From contig CAAGNU010000113.1 in the NCBI GenBank assembly GCA_900771365.1, forward strand, positions 3,121 to 67,120: a DNA stretch of 64,000 bases, given 5' to 3'. The notes beneath the pieces are model-generated. The model was given only the letters and a program-made list of their open reading frames with translations. It did no database searches and was not told the origin of the DNA. The stretch comes from Bacteroidales bacterium (GTDB lineage: Bacteria > Bacteroidota > Bacteroidia > Bacteroidales > P3). Position numbers and translations under genes: made by a program. Below are positions 35,062-44,500 of the stretch, one piece after another (position 1 is the first letter of the stretch; each line of letters begins with the position of its first letter).

Positions 35062-35637
35062 TTACTTTTCGATGCTGTCGATTATCTCGTCGACACGCTT
35101 CAACGTGTTGCGTTCCAGTTTGATGCCGATAAAGCCGCCGATAAGGAGACCCACTACGAGGCCTACTATCATGGCACGAGCCATATTCGCGTCCTCAAAG
35201 CGAACCGACACCTCGTAGATGAACCACACAGTCCACACAGCCAGCATGGGGTAGCCGATATAGTGCCAGCCGCGATAGTCCTTCTTCAGCTTGCGCATAC
35301 GCTTGGCAGCCGTGAGCAGGTCGCCGTTCATGATATCAGGCGTGAAGCCACGATGGTCAATCCAAGTGAAAAGCATACACACCAGCATCATCACCACCGT
35401 GTAGGCAAGCAGCCAGTTGCTGAAGCCGTAATATGGGAACACAAACGCAACCAGCACTATCGCCAAGACTGCCGAGAGACTGTTGGTCCACGCCTTATGG
35501 TTGATAAGCTCTATCTTCTGCTTCATCGTCTCACGCATCACCCTGTCGTTCACAATCTCCTCATGCTCCAGCTTGCTCTTCAGCAAAGCCATCTGGGCAC
35601 GCATCTCTTCTAATTCATTATGACTGATATTATCCAT
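35062..35637 (-). CDS. Membrane protein paired with ECF sigma factor
   Basis: This 191-residue protein has a Glu/Lys-rich coiled-coil N-terminus (1-48), four transmembrane segments (about 51-68, 74-92, 126-144, 156-175) and a charged cytoplasmic tail (KRVDEIIDSIEK). It follows the sigma-factor gene by 74 bases on the same strand. By position it could be an anti-sigma factor, but no zinc-binding HxxxCxxC motif is present, so this is inference only. Confidence 0.7.
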   Translation of the reverse strand: MDNISHNELEEMRAQMALLKSKLEHEEIVNDRVMRETMKQKIELINHKAWTNSLSAVLAIVLVAFVFPYYGFSNWLLAYTVVMMLVCMLFTWIDHRGFTPDIMNGDLLTAAKRMRKLKKDYRGWHYIGYPMLAVWTVWFIYEVSVRFEDANMARAMIVGLVVGLLIGGFIGIKLERNTLKRVDEIIDSIEK

Positions 35638-35711
35638 ATTAAATTTTCAATAAAGAATGGTTAGTAATAAATTGTAAAATGCTCTGCAACCATCTGTCGC
35701 AACCCGCGAGC

Positions 35712-36200
35712 CTATCTGTCGGAGCGGCACGCCTCTATGAGCTGCTGCTTGATGCGTACCAGCTTGACCGACACATTCTGGGGCGTGATGCCCATAATAG
35801 CCCCGATATCCTCGTAGCTCATATTCTCCAGCCACAGCAGGATGAGCGCCCTATCCATCACGCCGAGCTTGTTGATGCGGGCGTAGAGCTGGCGGATCTG
35901 CTTGCTGTCCTCGTCCGTGTCGGCAAAGAGGTCGCCCGCCATCGAGAGGGGCACACGCTCACCCCTTCGCCGCTTCTTGCGCTCTGTGGAGAGGCAAGTG
36001 TTCAGCGTCACGCGCCACACCCAGGTGTCCGCCTTCGCCTCTCCGCGAAAACTGTCAAAGCCCAGCCAAAGATTGATGAGCGCATCCTGGAAAAGGTCCT
36101 GCACCTCGTCATGGTCCCTGGAGAACATATAGCACACCGTGTATATCGTGCCCTTATGCTCGCGGACTATCTTTTCAAATTCTCTTTCCTTGTCTTCCAT
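35712..36200 (-). CDS. ECF-type RNA polymerase sigma factor
   Basis: This 162-residue sigma factor has region 2 at about 5-75 (IYTVCYMFSRDHDEVQDLFQDALINLW, TWVWRVTLNTCL) and region 4 at about 100-155 (LILLWLENMSYEDIGAIMGITPQNVSVKLVRIKQQL). I chose the ATG at 36200; a TTG two codons upstream is also in frame. A 23-residue ORF lies just upstream and a membrane protein gene downstream. Confidence 0.93.
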   Translation of the reverse strand: MEDKEREFEKIVREHKGTIYTVCYMFSRDHDEVQDLFQDALINLWLGFDSFRGEAKADTWVWRVTLNTCLSTERKKRRRGERVPLSMAGDLFADTDEDSKQIRQLYARINKLGVMDRALILLWLENMSYEDIGAIMGITPQNVSVKLVRIKQQLIEACRSDR

Positions 36201-36212
36201 CTTCAAAAATAG

Positions 36213-36284
36213 TTAGGCCTCGAAAATAGCCATTAAAAAGCTGAAAACTGTTGCCAAAGCTCCGAATAAAAGAATTGCGTTCAT
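36213..36284 (-). CDS. Small hydrophobic peptide upstream of the sigma factor
   Basis: An ATG at 36284 opens 23 codons ending TAA at 36213. The product is one hydrophobic helix (MNAILLFGALATV, then FSFLMAIFEA) with a final Glu. A purine-rich AAAGAAAGGA lies about 8 bases upstream of the ATG, and the sigma start codon is 13 bases downstream of the stop. It could be a membrane micropeptide or a leader peptide. It is too short for statistics, so confidence is moderate. Confidence 0.45.
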   Translation of the reverse strand: MNAILLFGALATVFSFLMAIFEA

Positions 36285-36336
36285 GATATTGTCCTTTCTT
36301 TTTTAATTGTTTGTTGTGTTACAAATTTTGTTCCTG

Positions 36337-36351
36337 CCAGTTCCGAACTGG
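36337..36351. promoter_or_regulatory. Palindrome in the sigma-operon leader
   Basis: CCAGTTCCGAACTGG is a perfect odd palindrome about 55 bases upstream of the small ORF. It is a candidate operator or leader hairpin. Confidence 0.4.
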
Positions 36352-36777
36352 TTTTGCATATTAGACGCAATTCTTGCCAAAAAACTACAAAAAAAAATCA
36401 ATTTTTTACTTAGTCGCTCATTCTCAATACATTATTTACATGAATTGTGAATATTTGTGAATTGTGAAAAGTGAATTGAAAGACAACGGCTCCTGCCCAA
36501 TTATCAATCCTCAATCCTCAATTCAAAACAGCCTATACCTATAAAAATGAATACATTGCTTTGTAATATTACAAAGATTAATTTTTGCAAAGATACGCAT
36601 AATTCCCGACATACGCAAACAGAAAAATCAACGATTGGCATCTATAAAAAAACAAAGATGTTTGAAACGAAACGTCCGGGAAATCATTCTCGAAACAGGA
36701 TTGTGGAACTACAGCTTTTAAATCTCACAAAAAGCGAGAAGAATGAGTGCCCCAACCTCCCCTTCGCCCCGCCCTGC
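36352..36777. other. Intergenic stretch between divergent units
   Basis: It contains GTGAATTGTGAA-type repeats (36440-36480), CAATCCTCAAT repeats (36505-36525), and a segment at 36716-36745 resembling the end of the interspersed repeats (AAAAAGCGAGA). No gene is supported. Confidence 0.5.
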
Positions 36778-36873
36778 CTTCGCCGTAGCTCCGAGGTAAG
36801 TCCGACGTAGGTCCGAGGCTTCTTCGCCCTTTTGTCGGACCTACCTCGGAGCTACCTCGGAGCTACGGCGAAG
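36778..36873. repeat. Long GC-rich hairpin with 39-nt arms
   Basis: The left arm (36778-36816, starting CTTCGCCGTAGCTCCGAGG) and right arm (36835-36873) are complementary at 36 of 39 positions around an 18-base loop. Each arm also contains internal direct repeats of TCCGAGGTA/TCCGACGTA type. Confidence 0.75.
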
Positions 36874-37047
36874 CTACCCCGAATCTTCAGCAATCGCAAA
36901 TCCATGGAATATTACGCAATATGTTTGTGGCAAATCCGTGTTTATCGAACACTTTTTTATGCTCGAAATCAACCATTACGGGGAAGCGTGCTTTTTGCTA
37001 AAAAAAATAGTGTCCACTAAAAATATCTCTATATCAAATTAAAATAG

Positions 37048-37056
37048 TATCTTTGC
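37048..37056 (+). promoter_or_regulatory. Promoter of the DUF5714 gene
   Basis: TATCTTTGC after AAATTAAAATAG. It is 39 bases before the ATG at 37095. Confidence 0.75.
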
Positions 37057-37094
37057 ATTTTGCAGAACATATCCCACCAACAAGTAAAATTGTC

Positions 37095-37889
37095 ATGAAA
37101 CGTATAAATATCATCATCTTACTCACAGCGGCAGTACTCTTCACAGCCTGCGGAAATAATCAAAAAGAACAAACATCAAACCCCGAAGCCATGGAAAACG
37201 AAGAATGCCTTATCTGCGGAGCCCCGCTTGAATACCTCGACCAAGACACTATGATGGAATGCGTGCTCTGCCACAAAGTAGAGCCCAGCAAAACACGCTG
37301 CGTGAAAGGCCATTACGTCTGCAACGAGTGCCACACGAGCGGCCTAGACTCGGTGGTCGTCCTCTGCCTTGCCGAGACCTCCAAGAGCCCCATAGAGATT
37401 CTTGAACACCTGATGTCGCGGTCCTTCTGCCACATGCACGGCCCCGAGCATCACGTCCTGGTAGGGGCGGCCCTCCTCACAGCCTACAAGAACGCAGGAG
37501 GCGAGGTGGACCTTCCTGCCGCCCTTCCCGAGATGGTGAGCCGCGGCAAGCAGGTGCCCGGGGGAGCCTGCGGATACTGGGGAGCCTGCGGAGCCGCCCT
37601 CAGCACGGGCATGTTCGTAGCCATAGTCACCCAGAACACGCCTCTTTCTACCGATACCTGGCACCTCTCCAACCTCATGACCGCCAAGGCACTCGAACAG
37701 GTGGCCAACAACGGAGGCCCACGTTGCTGCAAACGCGACTCCTACCTCTCCGTCCTGACGGCTATCGATTTTGCAGAAGAGCACCTCGGCGTCAAGATGG
37801 AGAAGCCCAAAGTGGTCTGCTCCCGCAGCCAAAACAACAACCAATGTATCGGCAAGAAATGCCCCTTCTCCCCTATCGGTAGTTTGTAA
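37095..37889 (+). CDS. DUF5714 protein with lipoprotein-like N-terminus
   Basis: This 264-residue protein is Cys-rich. ECLICGAPLEYLDQDTMMEC, CVLCHK, CVKGHYVCNECH and a later PGGACGYWGACGAALSTGM segment are the DUF5714 signature, and the C-terminus adds more cysteines (CCKR, CIGKKCPF). Members are often encoded with methyltransferases and may bind metals or clusters. Oddly, residues 1-20 form a lipoprotein signal (LLTAAVLFTAC), unlike the cytoplasmic location I would expect. An internal ATG at 37191 (MENEECLICG) would give a cytoplasmic protein. The 37053 frame opening overlaps the promoter and is rejected. Confidence 0.8.
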   Translation: MKRINIIILLTAAVLFTACGNNQKEQTSNPEAMENEECLICGAPLEYLDQDTMMECVLCHKVEPSKTRCVKGHYVCNECHTSGLDSVVVLCLAETSKSPIEILEHLMSRSFCHMHGPEHHVLVGAALLTAYKNAGGEVDLPAALPEMVSRGKQVPGGACGYWGACGAALSTGMFVAIVTQNTPLSTDTWHLSNLMTAKALEQVANNGGPRCCKRDSYLSVLTAIDFAEEHLGVKMEKPKVVCSRSQNNNQCIGKKCPFSPIGSL

Positions 37890-37937
37890 AATGTGAGCAA
37901 TTCTTTAAATCTTTTTTTGTATTTTAAAAAAAAGTTG

Positions 37938-37946
37938 TATCTTTGC
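37938..37946 (+). promoter_or_regulatory. Promoter of tRNA-Ser
   Basis: TATCTTTGC lies 19 bases after a TTTG (-33 box at 37916-37919), the ideal Bacteroidota spacing. The tRNA starts 47 bases downstream. Confidence 0.8.
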
Positions 37947-37992
37947 AAAACCATTTCGGAACGAGCAATTGACGTTACTCACTGAAAATCAA

Positions 37993-38079
37993 GGAGAGAT
38001 GCCGGAGTGGTCGATCGGGGCGGTCTCGAAAACCGTTGACCCCTTCGGGGGTCCCAGGGTTCGAATCCCTGTCTCTCCG
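37993..38079 (+). tRNA. tRNA-Ser (anticodon CGA)
   Basis: The acceptor is GGAGAGA/TCTCTCC with discriminator G. The anticodon stem GCGGT/ACCGT encloses CTCGAAA (anticodon CGA). The long variable arm GACCCCTTCGGGGGTC marks it as tRNA-Ser. The T arm is CAGGG/CCCTG around TTCGAAT. CCA is not encoded. It reads UCG codons. Confidence 0.95.
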
Positions 38080-38125
38080 CAAAGAAAAGATTGTTTTTAG
38101 ATTTCATGAATGTTATGGGAAAAGA

Positions 38126-38154
38126 CGTATGCAGGAAGCGGCATACGCCTTTTT
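38126..38154 (+). terminator. Terminator of tRNA-Ser
   Basis: CGTATGC-AGGAAGCG-GCATACG is followed by CCTTTTT, 46 bases after the tRNA. Confidence 0.7.
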
Positions 38155-38368
38155 CATTGACCCTTCTTTCTTTGGTGTTGGACTCTATAGAGGCTGGATA
38201 GTTTAGCGAGACTGTCCAGCCCATGGAGGTTTGGCTTCGGGCAAAATGCTCAAAAACGCACTGAGTTTTCTCGTATCGAATGCTCTCTGGCTGTTCTCAT
38301 ATCAACAGGCTGTTGATATTTTTTCACGGTTTGCACAAAAAAAAGTTGTCCATATATAATAAAATTTG
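38155..38368. other. Intergenic stretch between tRNA-Ser and the giant gene
   Basis: No gene is seen. It contains AACAGCCTGTTG-like dyads around 38290-38315 (CTCATATCAACAGGCTGTTG), of unknown meaning. Confidence 0.4.
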
Positions 38369-38377
38369 TATTTTTGA
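38369..38377 (+). promoter_or_regulatory. Candidate promoter of the 2555-residue protein gene
   Basis: TATTTTTGA is one base off TAnnTTTGC. It leaves an AT-rich leader of about 145 bases. Confidence 0.45.
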
Positions 38378-38525
38378 AACTTCGATTGTTAATAACTTTT
38401 TTACACAAATTAGACAATAATAGCAACTTAAACAAATTAGAAGCACCCTGAAAACTAAAAAAACACTTATAAATACAGATAAAATAAACGCAATTAACTA
38501 TATTATTAATCACAAATTCAAACTC

Positions 38526-41500
38526 ATGAAAGCATTTTTACGTTGCTTGATGCTCATCGCGGCTATCGCCGTGCCATGGGCAATGTCGGCTCAAATACCG
38601 ACTGAGACGTTGATTGGATCTGAGTCGTCAACCACGACAGACAAATATCCAGTCAACGACTATTACAACTATTCGCTCTCGGAGACCATCATCGATGCCT
38701 CGGAAATCGTTGATGGAGCACAGACGATTAACTCAATCAGTCTGTACTACAATTATGCTTCTCCTATGACGAGCAAGACAAACTGCACCATCTACTTGCA
38801 GCACACCACGAAGAGCACTTTCTCCAGTAGCTCTGACATCGAGGCTCTCAGTCCTGATGCTGTGATGGTCTATACCGGTTCCTTGAACTGCGCTCAAGGC
38901 TGGAACCAGTTTGACTTCTCCAACAACTTCTCCTATGACGGCACTTCCAACCTGATGGTCATCATTGACGACAACTCGGGCGACTATGACGGCAGTACCT
39001 ACGTCTTCAAAACCTCTTCTTGTTCCGGCTACAAGACCTTATTTTGGTATAACGACAACGTCAACCCCGACCTTTCAAACACTTCGGAGTTCTCCAGTAC
39101 CCAAAATTATTACCAAGCCCGCTGCGTGATGAAGCTTAACGGCTTCCAGGGCACTGTTTCATGTCCTCGCGTTGCCTGCATCTCCGCCAGCAACGTCAGC
39201 GCCTACACCGCAACTGTCAGCTTCACTCCTGGCGGCAATGAGACCGCTTGGATCGGCACTATCAATCCTCCCCTCTTCGGCCAGTCCTCAATCGTTCTTA
39301 ACGACACGATTGTCAACCTCATGGCTCTCACCCCCACTACCGACTACACTGTGAGCGTTAGCGCCATCTGCGGCGCTGGCGATACCAGCATGCCTCGCTC
39401 TATCGATTTCAGAACCACTTGCGCACCTTACAGCATTCCTTTCACTGAGAATTTCGACGCCATGGCCAGCAACACCACTCCTGAGTGCTGGACCAAGGTC
39501 GGCCCCGGCACCGCTGCTATTAACAGCAGCACCACATATTCCCACAGCGGCTCCATGACGCTCAAATTCAGCGGAGCCTCCACTCCTGATGCAAACATTA
39601 TCGCTCTGCCTCAGTTCTCCGCTCCCATTAATACACTGGAGCTCACCTTGTGGACCCGTCCTGAGAGCTTTACCAACAGCTCTTGCGGCCAGTTCGACGT
39701 AGGCTATATGACCGACCTGACTGATGCCAGCACTTTCGTTGCCTTGGACACCTACAACTATGATGAGTTCTCCTCCGTGGAAGAGAGAAATGTCAACTTC
39801 AGCAATGCTCCCGCTACTGCCATTATGGCTCTGCGCCATCGTGCCAACTCCAACTCCTGGTATTGGTTTGTTGACGATATCGATGTCCACACAATCCCCT
39901 CTTGTCCGAAACCCGCTACCGTAAGTGCCAGCACTATCGACGCTCATAGCGGCCTCGTGCAGTGGACTCCTGCCTCGTCCGACCAGACCAACTTTGTTGT
40001 GGCTTACGGCATCGGTACCGACCCCACCACGATGGCCACCGTCAACGCTACCGGCACGAGCACCATCATCTCTGGCCTCACCGCTCTGACCAACTATAAC
40101 GTCTTCGTCAAGGCCGTCTGCGGAGCCGATGATGAAAGCCTCTGGAGCCGCATGGCTTCTTTCTCCACCGCTCTCGACTGCGGCACAGGTTATGAACTGA
40201 GAGACTTCACTATTGGTGAGGGTACCTCCAGCAGCGCCTCCTACACCTTCTACGCCAGCAGCACCTATCCTTTCGCATACAATGCTGCTATCTTCACCGC
40301 AGAAGAGATTGGTGCTAACAACCTTTTTGAGAACAACACCATCAATGCCCTCCGCCTCCATGTCGGCGCTACAGGCGGCACAATCAACAATGCCCACATC
40401 TATATGGCCAACGTTGACCTCGACACCTACACTGGCGCATCCGACACCACTCTCTTCGCTGAGATGGAAGAGGTCTACTCCGGCAACTTGGAGTGCGGTG
40501 CAAATCAGTGGGTCACCATCCCCCTGACCACGCCTTTCACATTCGATGCCAACAGAAACCTCATGGTGAGATTCACCCACACCAGCACCTCTACTGCCGG
40601 CGTGTCCTTCTTCTACACCAACTTGGTCTCCGACTACCGTAATATCTATGGCTACCGTTCCAGCACGGGATCAACAGCTTCTGCCACCAAATCATACAAC
40701 CGTCCCAATATCGAGTTCATGGCCTGCACCGAAGTGCCCAGCTGCTTCCCCGTCCAGAACGTGACCGCCAACAATGTGGCCATTTCAAGTGCAGACATTT
40801 CCTGGACGCTCAACGATACGACCCAGAACAACTTCACCATTGCTTACGGCACCACCAACGATGTCGCTACGATGGCTACCGCTACCGTCACTAACGACCA
40901 CGTCACCCTATACAACCTTACCCCCAACACAACCTATTACGTTACCGTCCGCGCAAACTGCGGTAGTGAGGAGGCAAGCATCTGGCATCGCCTCATCAGC
41001 TTCCACACTCTTTGCGACATTGCTGATTCCGCAATCTTCTTCGAAGACTTCGACAGCTACACCGACAACACCATTCCCGACTGTTGGGATATGGGCTGGT
41101 TCTACCAGAACCCTTCAAGCGGCGTTAAGACTCAGCCTTACCTCACCAGCACTACCCAGAAGTACGGCGATGCTGGCCGCTCCATGTCTCTGCAAGACCA
41201 GGGCGACGGCACCCTCTCATACATCAGCACACAGTGCCTGCCTATCGACCGCGCCAACAAGTACGCTGTCTCTCTGCAGGTCTATCGCGGCAACTACAGC
41301 ACCATGAAACCCAACGAGGGTATCAAAATCTGGGCTTCCCCCAGTGCTGACGACACCACTGGTGCCACTCTCTTAGGCTACATCCACAGACAATATACTC
41401 TCGAACCCGCTGTGGAGGCTATTGGCTGGTATCAGTATGAATTCGTCATTCCTCAGTCTGGCAACCAGTACATCTTCATCGAAGGTATCTCTGAATATGG

Positions 41501-44500
41501 CGCAGCCACCTATTTCGACAACCTCGAAGTCAAGGAAGTCCCCTGCATCAAGAATGTTCCTTACTACAACGACTTCCAGAATGCTGAAGTGAACATGGTG
41601 CCCCTCTGCTGGGATAACAGCGCTTCCACTTCTTCTTCCTTGAGCAGCAGTCCTCAGTACATCTGGGGCGTTTACAACTATAATGGTAATAATATGATTC
41701 GCATGTACAATTATTTTGTAGAGTCTGGATATGCTACCATCAACACCAACCCCCTCATCCTTCCCAGTGATGACACTTGCGAACTCAAGTTCGACATCTC
41801 TCACCGCGCAAGCTGCAATCCTGCAGAGATCCTCATCTCCAACGATAATGGCGCAACCTACACCATGCTTGATGCTATTGGCCAGACAACGTCTTCCATC
41901 AATAAGGACAACCCCGGCACCTTCGTTCCTAAGACCTACAACTTGGCCAACTATGCTGGCGACACCATCATCATTCGTTTCAACGCAAATGCCAACTATG
42001 GTAGCGGTGCTATCTTCATTGATAATCTCGCAGTCCGTCCTACCAACAATTGCGCAGATCCCACCTCCGTGACCGCAACCACAACAAGCGCCAATAGCGT
42101 ATTGGTCTCCTGGACCGCAGGCGATCCTGCCCAGAACAACTTTGTTGTAGCATACGGCACAGGCAACAACCCCGACGACATGGAAACCGTTACAGTTTCG
42201 GGCACCTCCGCAGTCATTTCCGGCCTCACTTTCGAGCAGACCTACAACTTCTTTGTTAAGGCTGTCTGCGACGAGTCTCACGAAAGCTATTGGAGCCACT
42301 CCGCTTCCGCACATATTGGCTACTGCACTCCCACACCCTCCTCTGTTGACGGCCAGGGTATCACCCATGTTGCTTTCGGTAACGGCGATGAGACTGTAGA
42401 TAACAGCCAGCGTCCTACCAGTGCTCCCTTCTATGGCAATTATTCCTCTCAGATTGGCGCAGTCAACGCATCTGACTATGCCAATATCGACATCACCTAC
42501 TCTACTGGTTACACATACAGTACCATCATTTGGGTTGACTGGGACAACAGCCTGACCTTCGATGGCGACGAGGTCGTCTATTTCGGCGAATCCTATTCTT
42601 CCAACCCCACTACGCTTAACGCCAGCTTCCTCGTTCCGGGAACCCAGGATACGGGATACTTCCGTATGCGTATCGCCGGCTCCGATAGTTATTACGACAA
42701 CTACATCGGCAGCCTTGCTAGCGCAGCTACCGCCGACCCCTGTCCCTCAAGCAGCTACACCATCGTTCACGACTACACCCTCCACATCCTTCCCGAACCC
42801 ACCTGCAAGAAACCCAACAACGTTGTTGCATCTAATGTCACAAACATCAGTGCTGACATCACTTGGTCGACACTCGATCCCACTGAGAACAACTTTGTTG
42901 TAGCCTACGGCACAGGTACGAACCCCGATGAGATGACCACAACTACAGCCACGACTAACAGTGCTACGATTACTGGTCTCAACAACGGTACCACCTACAA
43001 CGTCTTCGTGAAAGCTGTCTGCAGCAGCGACGATGAAAGCGAATGGAGTGCCATGTGCACCTTTACAACCGACCTTTGCAGCGAAGAGAATCAGTGTTCC
43101 ATCACTATCAGCATGGCTGATGAATATGGTGATGGCTGGAACGGCGGCTCCCTCGTCGTGATGGATGCTGTATCCAACACCGCAATAGCCACCTTCGAAC
43201 TCTCCGATGGTAATGAAGAAACCGACTCCGTGACCATCTGCAAAGGCAGATTCTACAGCCTCGTATGGCAGGAAGGCGACTATGACAATGAAGTCAGCTT
43301 TGTCGTTTCCGATGCTAATGGCCAGGCCATATATTCCGTCATAGAACCCAGCGCAGGCCTTCTCACTACCTTCACCGGCTCCTGCCCCATTACCGACTCC
43401 AACGTCTATGTTGTGTATGCTGTGAACAACGCATGGATGGGTACCACCACTCCTGTTCCCGGACAGCACACCTATCAGGTTGGCGACATGCTCAACGCTA
43501 CCGCTACCGCAAATGCTGGCTACAGCTTCGTCAACTGGACCATCAGCGCTGATGGCGTCGAAGACATCACCATCTCCGACAACCCCATCAATACTATGAT
43601 TCCCGACTATATGGCTGGCATGGACATCACTTGCATGGCCAACTTCGAGGTTGAGACCTTCGATGTCACAGTCCTCACCAACGATGCCAATATGGGTACC
43701 GTCTCTGGCTCTGGCTCTTACAACAGCGGTGCTACCGCAACCATCGTTGCAACTCCCGCTGCTAACTGCCGCTTCGTTCAGTGGAGCGATGGCGACACCA
43801 ACGCTACCCGCAACATCGTCGTTACTAGCGACACCACCCTCACCGCCACCTTCGACTACCAGCCTGTTTTGGTGACCTATGCCATCAACAACGCATGGAT
43901 GGGCTCTACTACTCCCGCTATCGGCCAGTACACCTACCATGTGGGCGACACCGTTTCTGCTACCGCTACTGCTAATGCTGGCTTCCGCTTCGTCAACTGG
44001 ACCATCAGCAACGGCATTATCTCTAACACCAACGCAACCAACCCCGCTGAGATTGTCATTCCCGCAGCCTTTGCTGGCATGAACATCACCATTACCGCTA
44101 TCTTCGACAACGACCAGTTCACCATCACCGCTCTCTCCAACAACGACCTGCTGGGTACTGTCACGGGCTCTGGCGCTTACAACAATGGCGCTACCGCAAC
44201 CCTCGTTGCTACGCCTGCCGCTAACTGCCACTTCGTCCAATGGAACGATGGCGACACCAACGCTACCCGTACCGTCGTCGTTACTAGCGACAGTACCTTC
44301 ACCGCCACCTTCGACTACAATCCCATCAATGTCGTCCTCGCCATCAACAATGCTTGGATGGGTACCACCACTCCTGCTCCTGGCGCATACACATTCCATG
44401 TGGGCGACACCGTCAGCGCTATGGCTGTGGCTAACCCCAACTACCACTTCGTCAACTGGAACATCAGCTACGGCACTTTGGCTGACACAACATCCATCAA

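Noticed and set aside
37979..38224. 81-codon minus-strand frame across tRNA-Ser
   Set aside because: It is the classic spurious frame antisense to a tRNA (contains FEPWDPRR-type translation).
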